From Mycobacterium sp. 050128 (GTDB lineage Bacteria; Actinomycetota; Actinomycetes; Mycobacteriales; Mycobacteriaceae): 64,000 nucleotides of DNA. Under the pieces are notes generated by a model that was not told the DNA's origin, did not search any database, and saw nothing but the letters and a program-made list of their open reading frames with translations. A program made the translations under genes and the position numbers. Below are positions 48,550 to 57,330 of the stretch, in pieces; the first letter of the stretch is position 1; every line of letters begins with the position of its first letter. Location: contig NZ_JAZGLW010000002.1 of the NCBI RefSeq assembly GCF_036409155.1, forward strand, positions 434,001-498,000, written 5' to 3'.

Positions 48550-48864
48550 ATGCATGCAAAAGCGCAGCCCACTAGTGTCAAAAGTCCCTCACGTCGAGCC
48601 CTTTGGCTAGCGCCAGCCTTGTCACCGGCAAGAGGTGTGGGCGGATCACCACGGCCACGCTTCGGATGCAACTTGCTGGGAGGAGGTCGTACCACGCTTA
48701 GCTACGAGGAGCTCAAGCATCACAGCCTGCGGCACACAGGGCTGACGTGGATGGCTGGCACCGGCGTGCCCGGGCACGTACTCCGGAAGATCGCTGGTCA
48801 TGCGGACCTGCGCACGACGCTGCGTTTCCTGCACCCGGATCGCCCACTGTGCGGGTGCCGGTGA
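48550..48864 (+). pseudogene. Tyrosine recombinase (phage integrase) remnant
   Basis: Only the C-terminal end of a site-specific integrase survives. From about 48706 the frame reads HHSLRHTGLTWMAGTGV, VLRKIAGHADLRTTLRFLHPD, the normal Arg-His-x-x and Gly-His blocks. The nucleophile Tyr expected in TQRYLHPD is Phe (LRFLHPD). Just before, the expected W(D/E)EVV segment is present in another frame (WEEVVPRL at 48677), showing a frameshift. N-terminal domains are missing. It lies about 100 nt from the tRNA-Pro 3' end, so it is likely the enzyme that once inserted the island. Confidence 0.75.
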
Positions 48865-48968
48865 GCTGCTGTCGAAGCACTTGTGGTCTCAGACAAGCCC
48901 AAGCAAGCGCCGGGTCGTCTGAACTACTGCTCAAGACATCAAAGCAGCTCAGAGCCTATTTTCTATGG

Positions 48969-49042
48969 TCGGGCTGACAGGATTTGAACCTGCGACCACT
49001 TGACCCCCAGTCAAGTGCGCTACCAAACTGCGCCACAGCCCG
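48969..49042 (-). tRNA. tRNA-Pro (anticodon GGG)
   Basis: The 74-nt gene on the minus strand folds as a cloverleaf: acceptor CGGGCTG pairs with CAGCCCG, the D-arm contains AGTTTGGTAG, the anticodon loop holds GGG flanked by a TTGACT/GTCAA-type stem, and the T-loop is TTCAAAT. No CCA is encoded. It reads CCC and CCU proline codons. Its 3' end is the probable attachment site of the island to the left. Confidence 0.95.
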
Positions 49043-49102
49043 TGTGCCGATGAGTCCACCAGCAGCAGGTCGAAAGCCTACCGCAGCCGCGGCGCCGAAC
49101 CG

Positions 49103-49903
49103 CTATTGCCCGGCTGACCTGCGAGCCTCGTGGTCGCCGGCTTTGGCGAACCAGGCGTCGACCTTTTCGACCCAGGCCAGCAGCGCCTGGGCAAGCTCGG
49201 ATTCGCGGCGGTAGAACCGCTGCGACGGAACGGGCACGCTCACCGCGACCATCTCGTCGCCCACGTTCTTCAGTACCGCACCCACCGCGCAGATCCCTTC
49301 GCTCTGCTCTTCGCGGTCATACGCCACGCCTTCGGCTTTGACGCGGTCGAGCTCTTTGCGCAACGCCGCCGGCGTCGTGATCGTGTTCGCGGTGAGCTTG
49401 GCGAGCCGACTCGGCAGCGCACGGGCTTGCTCCTCGGCCGACAGATTGGCCAGCAGCGCCTTGCCGTTGGCGCAACAGTGCAGCGGAAACGACTCACCCA
49501 CCGCGCTGATCGCCCGCAGCCGGTGCGGCGAGACCACCTGGTCGACGAAGGTCGCGCGGTCGCCGTCCAGGATCGACAGGTCGACGGTCTCCTCCAGTTC
49601 CCGGGACAGCTCCTCGATGAACGGGTGTACGTCGAACACGACGCTGCGGCGCACGGTGGTGGCCATGCGGGCGATCTCGGGTCCCAGCCGATAGCGACCC
49701 CGCGCCGCTCGCGAGGCCACCAGCCCCTCGTCGTCGAGCGCATTGAGGATCCGGCTCACGGTCGAACGCGCCATGCCCAGCCGCTCGCCGATCTCGGCCT
49801 GGTTCAGCCCGCCGGGATGCGCCTGCAGCAGCCGCAGCATCTCGGCCGCGCGCGCGATGACCTGAATTCCGCTGCCGCGGGCCTCTTCTGCGTCCACACT
49901 CAT
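49103..49903 (-). CDS. IclR family transcriptional regulator
   Basis: A 266-residue regulator. The N-terminal winged helix (IQVIARAAEMLRLLQAHPGGLNQAEIGERLGMARSTVSRILNALDDEGLV) is followed by the IclR ligand domain (FPLHCCANGKALLANL; GICAVGAVLKNVGDEMVAVSVPVP). It corresponds in place and size to M. tuberculosis Rv1719. The ATG at 49903 directly precedes the end of the cyclase gene (about 1-nt gap), so the regulator is co-transcribed with the cyclase and SDR and probably controls them in response to a small acid. Confidence 0.9.
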   Translation of the reverse strand: MSVDAEEARGSGIQVIARAAEMLRLLQAHPGGLNQAEIGERLGMARSTVSRILNALDDEGLVASRAARGRYRLGPEIARMATTVRRSVVFDVHPFIEELSRELEETVDLSILDGDRATFVDQVVSPHRLRAISAVGESFPLHCCANGKALLANLSAEEQARALPSRLAKLTANTITTPAALRKELDRVKAEGVAYDREEQSEGICAVGAVLKNVGDEMVAVSVPVPSQRFYRRESELAQALLAWVEKVDAWFAKAGDHEARRSAGQ

Positions 49904-49904
49904 G

Positions 49905-50729
49905 TCAGGCTCCGGTCTCGAGCCGATAGGTGCCGCTGGGGTCGGTGATCGCCACCAGCCGCACGATACAGCCGTCGCCACCGACCCAGCGCCACGGGAA
50001 AGCCGCGAAGGTGACCCGCTTGCCGGTGACCTTGTCCACGTCGCCACCCACGTTCTCGAAGCCGTAGATCCCCTTGGACAGAATCGCGCGGTGGCAGGGC
50101 TCCCATTCCGGGAAGTCGTCAAGCACCTTGTGGCCGGTTTGCTCTTCGTATTCCTTTACCGCCCAAGGCAATAGACCACCCGTGTGTTCGGCGGGGCCGT
50201 GCGGACCGATCGAGGTGGCCAACGGATGATCGAGAGCCTGGGTATCCGTGCCGACGGCTTTGACGCCCTTGGCCGCGAACCACTCCCCGGCTTCCTTGTA
50301 AAAGCCCGGCGAATACGCGTAGTACTCGGCGCTGTCGGCGTAGTTGTGGTGCCAGCCGGTGTTGACGATGACGATGTCGCCCGGCCGGATCTGCGGCGTG
50401 GCCCTCTCCAGGTCCTCGGCCGTGACGACCTCCCACTTCTTCTTCGGGATCGACACCACAACCCCGGTGCCGAAGAATGCGCTCAGTGGGATCTCGTCGA
50501 GCAGTGGCGTGCCTTCGATCACGTGGCCCGGCGCGTCGATGTGCGTGCCGGAATGCATTACCGTGGTGATCTTTTGGGTGAGGACGCGGCTTCTGGCCAT
50601 GTTGTGCAGTCGTTCGATCTTGACGTCCTCGAAGTACGGCCACGCCGGCACACCATGTCCCCAGGGGTGCGACAGATCGTAGAACTCCAGCTTCGATTCG
50701 GCGTCGCCAAGCGGCCAGCTCATTGGCAC
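49905..50729 (-). CDS. Cyclase-family (kynurenine-formamidase-like) metal-dependent hydrolase
   Basis: A 274-residue enzyme of the Cyclase superfamily. The metal motif HSGTHIDAPGH is complete, with EFYDLSHPWGHGVPAWP at the N-terminus, GDIVIVNTGWHHNY in the centre and a late His/Glu (GPHGPAEHTGGLLPW). Members are arylformamidases or hydrolases of cyclic esters and amides. It is the orthologue, by place, of Rv1716. The neighbouring SDR and IclR suggest a small catabolic operon, but the substrate is unknown. Confidence 0.87.
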   Translation of the reverse strand: MPMSWPLGDAESKLEFYDLSHPWGHGVPAWPYFEDVKIERLHNMARSRVLTQKITTVMHSGTHIDAPGHVIEGTPLLDEIPLSAFFGTGVVVSIPKKKWEVVTAEDLERATPQIRPGDIVIVNTGWHHNYADSAEYYAYSPGFYKEAGEWFAAKGVKAVGTDTQALDHPLATSIGPHGPAEHTGGLLPWAVKEYEEQTGHKVLDDFPEWEPCHRAILSKGIYGFENVGGDVDKVTGKRVTFAAFPWRWVGGDGCIVRLVAITDPSGTYRLETGA

Positions 50730-50745
50730 GACAGTTCCTTTCGTA

Positions 50746-51521
50746 TCAGCATGCGGTGTAGCCGCCGTCCAGGTACATCACCTGGCCGGTATAGAAACTC
50801 GACGCGTCGCTGAGCAGATAGATCAACGCGCCGATGAAGTCTTCCGGTTCGGCGAAGCGGCGCAACGGGATTCGTGCGAACATCGCCTCGCGGGTCTTGC
50901 GTCCCTTCTCGTCGTCGGCATACATCCACTCGGTCAACTCCGAGCGGAAAACCGTTGGCGCCAGGGCATTTACCCGTATTCCCTGTGCGCCCCACTCGGC
51001 GGCCAACGACTTGGCCAGCAGGTCGGTCGCCGCTTTCGACGGGCAGTAGGCGCTGTAGCCGGCGGGATGACCGAGGCTGCCGCGCACCGAGGAAACCAGC
51101 ACGACGCTGCCTCCCCCGCCCTGCTCTAGCAGCACGCGTCCGGCCGCCTGGCATACCAGCCAGGCGCCGCGCGCGTTGGCCTTCATCACGTCGTCGAAGT
51201 CGTCGACGGCCATCTCGGTGATCGGCTGGACGTGGTTCATGCCCGAGGCAACCAGGACGCCGTCGAGCCGGCCGTGCTTGGCCACCGCGGCATCGACCAT
51301 GGCCTGGGCGTCGGCCGGGTATCGGGGCGGCGGACCACCACCGCCAGGTCGTGCCGGCCCGTCTCGGCAGCGAGCTCGGCCAGCCGCTCGGTGTTGCCTC
51401 CGGTCAGTGTCAGCCGCGCCCCGGCCTCGGCCAGGGCCCGGGTCGCCGCGCTGCCCAAGGAGCCGGTCGCGCCGGTGATCAGGATCGACTTGTCCTGCAC
51501 GCTGAATCGCGACGCGTTCAC
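50746..51521 (-). pseudogene. Short-chain dehydrogenase, frameshifted (Rv1714-like)
   Basis: The SDR is split over two frames. The first part (GTG at 51521 after GGAGG) has SILITGATGSLGSAATRALAEAG and reads to RHDLAVVVRRPDTR. The rest continues in another frame as ADAQAMVDAAVAKHGRLDGVLVASG, catalytic Ser in VLVSSVRGS and YSAYCPSKAATDLL. Adding one G in the GG at about 51314-51318 would restore a normal 258-residue protein. This is either a real inactivating mutation or a sequencing error. It sits 16 nt upstream of the cyclase gene. In M. tuberculosis fadB3 lies between these two, as I recall; it is absent here. Confidence 0.82.
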
Positions 51522-51660
51522 GATGCCTCCACTAAGTCCCGCATCACGGGTATTGCATCCCGTTATACAAGAAGACGTTAGTGCTGAGTCGTCGCTGAAG
51601 TCAACGTTGATTCCTGTGATGTAGACATCATCAGCCGCATTGTGGGAAGTAGCGCCTGAG

Positions 51661-51720
51661 GGGTCGCCGAGTGCGCGGTCAGGGCGGCGAGTGGGCGGTC
51701 AGGGTGGCGAGTGGTCGCTC
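51661..51720. repeat. Three 20-bp tandem repeats
   Basis: Three consecutive 20-base units of the form (G/A)GG(T/C/G)(C/G)GCGAGTG(C/G)GCGGTC, each differing at a few positions (the third is most divergent), lie in the 255-nt gap between the SDR pseudogene and der. It is similar to short GC-rich intergenic tandem repeats of other mycobacteria. No coding or RNA role is seen. Confidence 0.7.
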
Positions 51721-51776
51721 GGGGCGCCTTGGACGCGCACTCGACGCGAAGGGACGGGGGCGTTACAGCCCGACAG

Positions 51777-53177
51777 TCAGCGGCGCTTGGCGGTGCGCTT
51801 TTCGCGGACCCGCACGTTGATACGGATCGGGCTGCCGTCGAACCCGAACGTCTCGCGCAGCCGCCGCTCCAGGAACCGTCGGTAGCCGGCCTCGAGGAAG
51901 CCGGTGGCGAACAGGACGAAAGTCGGCGGCCGGGCAGTGGCCTGGGTGGCGAACAGGATGCGGGGCTGCTTGCCGCCGCGCACCGGAGGCGGCGTGGCCG
52001 CCACGACTTCCTTGAGCCAGGCGTTCAGCGGGCCGGTCGCAATCCGGGCATCCCACGATGCCAGCGCGGTCTCCATCGCCGGCACCAGCTTCTGCACGGC
52101 CCGTCCCGTCTTGGCGGAGATGTTGACCCGCTCGGCCCACTGCAGCTGCGCCAGTTCGCGGTCGATCTCGCGGTCCAGCAACTCGCGGCGGTCCTCGTCG
52201 ACCAGATCCCACTTGTTGAAGGCCAGCACCAGCGCCCGGCCGGCCTCGATCACCATGCTCAGCACCCGCTGGTCCTGTTCTGTCAGCGGCTGCGACGCGT
52301 CGATCAGCACGAGCACCACCTCGGCCGAATCGATGGCCGAGTGCGTGCGCACCGACGCGTAGAACTCGTGCCCGCTGGCCTGCCCGACCTTGCGGCGCAA
52401 GCCCGCGGTGTCGACGAAACGCCATATCTTGCCGCCCAATTCGATCAGCGAGTCCACCGGATCGACCGTGGTTCCCGCGACGTCGTGCACGACCGAGCGC
52501 TCGTCGCCGGCCAGCTTGTTCAGCAGCGAGCTCTTGCCGACGTTGGGCTTGCCGACCAGCGCCACCCGGCGCGGACCGCCGGGCGCCGGTGCCGCCTCGG
52601 ACACCTCGGGCAACACGGCGAGCACGTCGTCGAGCAGATCGGCCACACCGCGGCCGTGGATCGCACTGACCGCATGTGGCTCGCCCAGACCCAGCGACCA
52701 CAGCGCGGCCGCGTCGGATTCGACCTTCTCGCTGTCAACTTTGTTGGCGGCCAAGAAGACTGGCTTGCCGGAGCGCAGCAGGATGCGGGCAGCGGCCTCG
52801 TCGGCGCTGGTGGCACCGACCGTGGCGTCGACCACCAGGATGATCGCGTCGGCGGTACGCATCGCCACCGACGCCTGCTCGGCCACCAGCTGTTGCAGGC
52901 CCTTGGCGTCGGGCTCCCAGCCCCCGGTGTCCTGCACGACGAACCGGCGACCGGTCCACAGCGCGTCGTAGGAAACCCGGTCCCGAGTCACGCCCGGAAT
53001 GTCCTGCACCACCGCTTCGCGCCGGCCCAGGATCCGGTTGACCAAGGTCGACTTGCCGACGTTGGGCCGGCCGACAATGGCCACCACCGGCGCTGGACCG
53101 GGCTCGTCGAAGTCTCCCGAATCGGAATCGACGACCTCCCAATCGCTTTCGTCGGACCAGGTACCGTCCTGACTCAC
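51777..53177 (-). CDS. der: Ribosome-assembly GTPase Der (EngA)
   Basis: A 466-residue GTPase with two G domains in tandem, acting in 50S ribosome assembly. Domain 1: [28 protein letters not shown]. Domain 2: [31 protein letters not shown]-terminal KH-like domain (about 380-460: [25 protein letters not shown] end) binds RNA. The N-terminus has an acidic extension of about 25 residues. The ATG overlaps the cmk stop as ATGA. Orthologue of Rv1713. Confidence 0.97.
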   Translation of the reverse strand: MSQDGTWSDESDWEVVDSDSGDFDEPGPAPVVAIVGRPNVGKSTLVNRILGRREAVVQDIPGVTRDRVSYDALWTGRRFVVQDTGGWEPDAKGLQQLVAEQASVAMRTADAIILVVDATVGATSADEAAARILLRSGKPVFLAANKVDSEKVESDAAALWSLGLGEPHAVSAIHGRGVADLLDDVLAVLPEVSEAAPAPGGPRRVALVGKPNVGKSSLLNKLAGDERSVVHDVAGTTVDPVDSLIELGGKIWRFVDTAGLRRKVGQASGHEFYASVRTHSAIDSAEVVLVLIDASQPLTEQDQRVLSMVIEAGRALVLAFNKWDLVDEDRRELLDREIDRELAQLQWAERVNISAKTGRAVQKLVPAMETALASWDARIATGPLNAWLKEVVAATPPPVRGGKQPRILFATQATARPPTFVLFATGFLEAGYRRFLERRLRETFGFDGSPIRINVRVREKRTAKRR

Positions 53178-53920
53178 CGCACTGCCTCGCTTCGCTGCTT
53201 GACCAACTCCAGCAGGTGATCGATCACCTGCGCCTCGGTCATGTCGCTGGTGTCGACGATCACCGCGTCCGCCGCCGGTCGCAACGGCGACAGCGTGCGG
53301 GTAGAGTCCAGATGATCCCGGCGGCGCACATCGGCCAGGACCCCGTCGTAATCGTCGGCCAAACCCGCGGCGATGTTCTGGTCATTGCGCCGACGGGCGC
53401 GGGTCTCGGCCGACGCGGTCAAGAAGATCTTCACCGGCGCGTCCGGCAACACCACCGTCCCGATGTCGCGGCCCTCAACGACGACATCGCCCGGCCCTTG
53501 TGCCATTTCGCGCTGCAAGGCGACCAGCCGGGTCCGTACGGCGGCAACCGAGGACACCGCCGACACCGCACCGGTAACCTCGTCGCCGCGAATCTCGGCC
53601 GAGACATCCTCTCCGGCAAGGAAATAACGATCGCCCTCGGGGCGGTAGTCGACCGACATCTGCACCGTCTCGGCGACCCCTGCGACCGCTTCTGCGTCGG
53701 CGGGGTCGATCCCGGCGCGCAACACGGCCAACGTCACCATTCGGTACATCCCGCCGGTGTCCAGGTAGCGCGCCCTCAGCGCTTCCGCCAATCCCTTTGA
53801 CACCGAAGACTTTCCGGTTCCAGCCGGGCCGTCGATCGCCACCACGACACCGCCCGTCACAGGCCGATGGTTCGCTCCACTCCCGTCACTCACTGCGTTT
53901 GTTCCGCTCGTTCCGCTCAC
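53174..53920 (-). CDS. cmk: Cytidylate kinase
   Basis: A 248-residue kinase that converts CMP/dCMP to the diphosphate. The P-loop is [16 protein letters not shown], followed by [31 protein letters not shown] and RARRRNDQ with Arg residues for the lid and phosphate. The length is slightly above that of M. tuberculosis Rv1712 because of the Ser/Gly-rich start; an internal GTG about residue 21 is possible. The start overlaps the rluB stop by 4 nt and the end overlaps der by 4 nt. Confidence 0.95.
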   Translation of the reverse strand: MSGTSGTNAVSDGSGANHRPVTGGVVVAIDGPAGTGKSSVSKGLAEALRARYLDTGGMYRMVTLAVLRAGIDPADAEAVAGVAETVQMSVDYRPEGDRYFLAGEDVSAEIRGDEVTGAVSAVSSVAAVRTRLVALQREMAQGPGDVVVEGRDIGTVVLPDAPVKIFLTASAETRARRRNDQNIAAGLADDYDGVLADVRRRDHLDSTRTLSPLRPAADAVIVDTSDMTEAQVIDHLLELVKQRSEAVR

Positions 53921-54660
53921 AAGCCCACCGCTTGGTACAGTTGGCCGATCTCGCCCTGACTCAGCGCCCGGATGCTGCCCGGCCGCTGCTTACCCAGCGC
54001 GATCCCACCGAGCTCGGTGCGTACCAGCGACTCCACCGGGAAACCCACCGCCGCCAGCATCCGGCGCACAATCCGATTGCGGCCTTCGTGCAACGTCAAG
54101 CGCACCAACGTTTTTCCGGGAATGGCGTCCACCACCGCGAAGTCGTCGACACGCGCGGGGCCGTCCTCCAACTCGATTCCGGCCCGCAATTGCTTGCCCA
54201 GACCGCGCGGTACCGTTCCAGCGACCGTGGCCAGATATGTCTTGGGCACTTCGTGGGAGGGGTGCATCAAACGGTGCGCCAGCTCACCGTCGTTGGTCAG
54301 CAGGATCAGCCCCTCGGTGTCGGCGTCCAACCGTCCCACGTGAAAGAGCTTCTTGTTCCCTCGCACTCGCCGTTCGACCAGGTCGCCGATGCACGGCCGG
54401 CCGCGGTCGTCGGACATCGTCGACTGCATCCCCAGCGGCTTGTTCAGCGCTAGATAAACCTGCGTCTCGTCGACGGCGATCCTGGCGCCGTCCACGCGGA
54501 TCACGGAAGCGTCGGGGTCGACGCGGGTGCCCAGCTCGGTCACCACCTGCCCGTCCACTTCGACGCGACCGTCGATGATCAACTTCTCGGCGGCTCGGCG
54601 TGACGCAATTCCGGCCTGGGACAACACTTTTTGCAGCCGGATCCCCTGATCGTCGGCCAT
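53917..54660 (-). CDS. rluB: 23S rRNA pseudouridine synthase (RluB family)
   Basis: A 247-residue RNA-modifying enzyme. An S4 domain at the N-terminus ([30 protein letters not shown]) binds RNA; the catalytic domain has the RsuA/RluB motif [19 protein letters not shown] with the catalytic Asp, and [19 protein letters not shown]. It isomerises uridine in 23S rRNA. The ATG at 54660 shares its A with the scpB stop (TGATG), so translation is coupled. Orthologue of Rv1711. Confidence 0.95.
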   Translation of the reverse strand: MADDQGIRLQKVLSQAGIASRRAAEKLIIDGRVEVDGQVVTELGTRVDPDASVIRVDGARIAVDETQVYLALNKPLGMQSTMSDDRGRPCIGDLVERRVRGNKKLFHVGRLDADTEGLILLTNDGELAHRLMHPSHEVPKTYLATVAGTVPRGLGKQLRAGIELEDGPARVDDFAVVDAIPGKTLVRLTLHEGRNRIVRRMLAAVGFPVESLVRTELGGIALGKQRPGSIRALSQGEIGQLYQAVGL

Positions 54661-55364
54661 CAATCCTGGTCCACGTCAAACGAAAGCGACTGTTCGGGCG
54701 TCTGGCCACCCGCCAGTTTGATGAAACGTGGCTCGCTGTCCAGGGATTCGCTCAGGTCCTCGATCGAGTCGACGTCGGGAAGCAGCGGCGCGATGTCGGG
54801 CAGGTCGGTCAACGACTCCAGCCCCAGCCGCTCCAAGAACAGCTCGGTGGTGGCGAAGGTGGCCGCGCCGCTGTCCTCGTCGACGCCGGCCTCGGTGATC
54901 AGGCCGCGCGCCAACAGGGTTCGGATGACGGCGTCGACGTTGACCCCGCGCACCGCGCTGACCCGCGCACGGGTCACGGGCTGGCGGTAGGCCACCACGG
55001 CCAGGGTCTCCAGCGCGGCCCGGGTGAGCTTGGAGCGAGCGCCGTCCAGCAGCAGCTTCTCCACGTAGGGCGCGTACTTGGCGCGGGTGTACATCCGCCA
55101 CCCCTCGCCGGTCTTACGCAGGTCGATGCCGCTGTCGCGTTGCGTGAGCTCCTCGGCCATCAGCTGCAGTTTCGCGGCTATCCGATAGACGGGCTGCCCG
55201 GTGGCGGCGCCCAGCGCCTCCTCGGCGACCGGGGTGTCCACCACCAGCAACAGCGCCTCCAGCACGCCGCGCAGCTCCTCGTCGTCCAGCGGCGCTGCTT
55301 CGGCGATGTCGGGGATGCCTTCGATACCCGGGTCGAGATCGAGGTCGGGCAAGTCTTCAGTCAC
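54660..55364 (-). CDS. scpB: Segregation and condensation protein ScpB
   Basis: A 234-residue partner of SMC and ScpA in chromosome condensation. The winged-helix units are visible: RGVLEALLLVVDTPVAEEAL at the start and LTRAALETLAVVAYRQPVTRARVSAVRGVNVDAVIRTLLARGLI in the middle. The C-terminus is acidic. The GTG at 55364 follows GAGGAGG at 8 nt and is preferred to the TTG at 55388. It is separated from scpA by 76 nt and overlaps rluB. Orthologue of Rv1710. Confidence 0.95.
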   Translation of the reverse strand: MTEDLPDLDLDPGIEGIPDIAEAAPLDDEELRGVLEALLLVVDTPVAEEALGAATGQPVYRIAAKLQLMAEELTQRDSGIDLRKTGEGWRMYTRAKYAPYVEKLLLDGARSKLTRAALETLAVVAYRQPVTRARVSAVRGVNVDAVIRTLLARGLITEAGVDEDSGAATFATTELFLERLGLESLTDLPDIAPLLPDVDSIEDLSESLDSEPRFIKLAGGQTPEQSLSFDVDQD

Positions 55365-55440
55365 GAGCGCCCCTCCTCTCCCCCGCAAGCGGGCGGTACC
55401 CCCACATCGCTGCGCTCTGCATCGTCACGGCGCGAGTCAT

Positions 55441-56256
55441 TTATTCGTCCCGTATTTCGGTGGTCGGACGCTCCCCGGTCCACGAAATCTGGAGCACGCC
55501 AAGCGGCTCCGACTGGTCGAATGCTACCGCCCGGGAGCGATACAGCTCGAGCAGCGCCAGGAAGCGTCCTACCACTTCCATCGGTACCTCACAGTCGGCG
55601 ACCAGCTCGGAGAACGTGGCCCAGTGGCCGCTGCCCCGAGCTTCGAGCATCGACAGCAGCTTCTGGGCCTGCTCGGGCACCGAGACCTGAAGCTCGTGCA
55701 GGTGGCCGATGGACACCGTCGGCACCGGCCGCGGGCTGAACGCGACCGCGGCGATCTGGGCGAAACGCTCGGCGTCGACACCGATCATCACTTCCGGCAG
55801 CAGTTCGGTGAACCGGTCCTCCAGCGACACCGCACGCGGGTAGCTGCGTAGCGCGGTGGCTTCCAGCTCGGCGAACATCTCCGCGACGTGCTTGAACGCG
55901 CGGTACTGCAGCAGCCGGGCGAAGAGCAGGTCGCGCACCTCGAGCAGGGCGAGGTCTTCCTCGTCGTCGATCTGTCCGGCCGGCAGCAGCCGCGCGGCCT
56001 TGAGATCCAGCAGGGTGGCGGCGACCACGAGGAACGCGGTGGTCTCCTCGAGGTCGAGCTGGGCGCCGATCTCGCGGGTGTAGGCGATGAAGTCGTCGGT
56101 GACCTGGTGCAGCGCCACCTCGGTCACGTCGAGACGATGCGCGAAGATCAGCTGCAGCAGCAGATCGAACGGCCCCTCGAAGTTGGTGAGGCGGACTTGG
56201 AAACCGGTCGAGGAGCCGTTCTGCGCAGCCGCCTCACCATTGGCTGTGTCGTTCAC
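55441..56256 (-). CDS. scpA: Segregation and condensation protein ScpA
   Basis: A 271-residue kleisin that bridges SMC heads. The N-terminal helix FQVRLTNFEGPFDLLLQLIFAHRLDVTEVALHQVTDDF is the family hallmark, followed by LVVAATLLDLKAARLLP and the C-terminal winged helix (VVGRFLALLELYRSRAVAFDQSEPLGVLQISW). The start overlaps the parA stop by 4 nt, making parA-scpA one coupled unit. Orthologue of Rv1709. Confidence 0.96.
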   Translation of the reverse strand: MNDTANGEAAAQNGSSTGFQVRLTNFEGPFDLLLQLIFAHRLDVTEVALHQVTDDFIAYTREIGAQLDLEETTAFLVVAATLLDLKAARLLPAGQIDDEEDLALLEVRDLLFARLLQYRAFKHVAEMFAELEATALRSYPRAVSLEDRFTELLPEVMIGVDAERFAQIAAVAFSPRPVPTVSIGHLHELQVSVPEQAQKLLSMLEARGSGHWATFSELVADCEVPMEVVGRFLALLELYRSRAVAFDQSEPLGVLQISWTGERPTTEIRDE

Positions 56257-57116
56257 GCGCCGAATCGGTCGATGAACTCGCGGGCCAAAGCGCGATAGGC
56301 GATGGCGCCCGTCGACTTCGGCGCCCAGGTGGTGATGGGTTCGCCCGCCACACTGGTCTCCGGGAAACGCACGGTCCGGGTGATCACGGTGTCGAACACC
56401 AGGTCACCGAAGCGTTCGACGACCCGGGCCATCACCTCACGGGCGTTGACCGTGCGCGGGTCGTAGCGGGTCAGCAGGATGCCGCTGATCTCGAGCTTCG
56501 GGTTGAGCCGGTCGCGCACCTTGTCCACGGTATCGGTGAGCAGCGCCAGGCCGCGCAGCGAGAAGAACTCGCACTCGGTCGGAATGACCACGCCGTCGGA
56601 GCAGGCCAGCCCGTTGACCGTGAGCAGGCCGAGCGACGGCTGGCAGTCGATCAAGACATAGTCGTAGCGGTCCAGCACCGGATGCAGCGCGCGACCCAGC
56701 GTCTGCTCCCGGCCCACCTCGTTGACCAGCTGGATCTCGGCGGCCGACAGGTCGATGTTGCTGGGCACCAGGTCCAGGTATTTGACCCGGGTGGACAGCA
56801 GCACGTCTTCAATCGACACCCGCGGCTCGACCAGCACGTTGTGAATGGTCTTTTCCAGCTCGTAGTGCGGGACGCCGAGGCCCGCGGACAGCGCGCCCTG
56901 CGGATCCATGTCCACCAGCAACACCCGCCGGCCGTACTCGGCGAGCGCGGCACCCAGGTTGATCGTCGAGGTGGTTTTGCCGACGCCACCCTTCTGGTTG
57001 CACATCGCAATCACCTTGGCCGGGCCGTGCGAGGTGCGTGGCTGGGGCTCCGGGATCGCCCGCGGCGGGCGCCCAGTAAGGCCAATCTCGACGCCGCCGT
57101 CAGGCTGGTCGGTCAT
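56253..57116 (-). CDS. ParA/Soj-family ATPase
   Basis: A 287-residue P-loop ATPase of the ParA/MinD family, the second such protein of mycobacteria (Rv1708), not the origin-linked ParA because no parB is beside it. Visible are the deviant Walker A KGGVGKTTSTINL, LLVDMDPQGALSAGLG and Walker B VLIDCQPSLGLLTVN. An N-terminal Pro-rich tail of about 30 residues precedes the fold. The ATG at 57116 is chosen; the frame stays open to 57257. Its coupling with scpA supports a role in chromosome organisation. Confidence 0.92.
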   Translation of the reverse strand: MTDQPDGGVEIGLTGRPPRAIPEPQPRTSHGPAKVIAMCNQKGGVGKTTSTINLGAALAEYGRRVLLVDMDPQGALSAGLGVPHYELEKTIHNVLVEPRVSIEDVLLSTRVKYLDLVPSNIDLSAAEIQLVNEVGREQTLGRALHPVLDRYDYVLIDCQPSLGLLTVNGLACSDGVVIPTECEFFSLRGLALLTDTVDKVRDRLNPKLEISGILLTRYDPRTVNAREVMARVVERFGDLVFDTVITRTVRFPETSVAGEPITTWAPKSTGAIAYRALAREFIDRFGA

Positions 57117-57330
57117 GCCCGGGGTGTTGCGAAGGTGAACATCGTCCGAAAGTCTATCGGGTAGGCGCGCGTAAACCGGCCGACCCGCAGGGTGTTTTAC
57201 CAGCGAATATGTGCGGATATCGCGGGCGTGGTGCCGTTGAATTCGCATGCTTAACACCAGTCACACGAGCACCAGCCGAAGGGGAGACGGACGCTACCCG
57301 CCGCGCGTCACTGCCGGCCGGTCTGGGTGG

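Larger units (their letters stand above)
39079..48968. mobile_element. Probable genomic island at tRNA-Pro, with decayed integrase
   Basis: Between the radical SAM gene and tRNA-Pro(GGG), six genes unlike the mycobacterial core (chagasin inhibitor, small membrane protein, lysin-like enzyme, helical protein, PEGA-like protein, MACPF-like protein) sit in more AT-rich sequence. An integrase remnant lies next to the 3' end of the tRNA gene, the classic insertion side. The right edge is therefore placed at the tRNA 3' end. The left edge is uncertain: no convincing repeat of the tRNA end was found, and the radical SAM operon could belong too. Confidence 0.6.

Noticed and set aside
51661..51720. Tandem repeat considered as a CRISPR array.
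   Set aside because: Units are contiguous without spacers and differ from each other.
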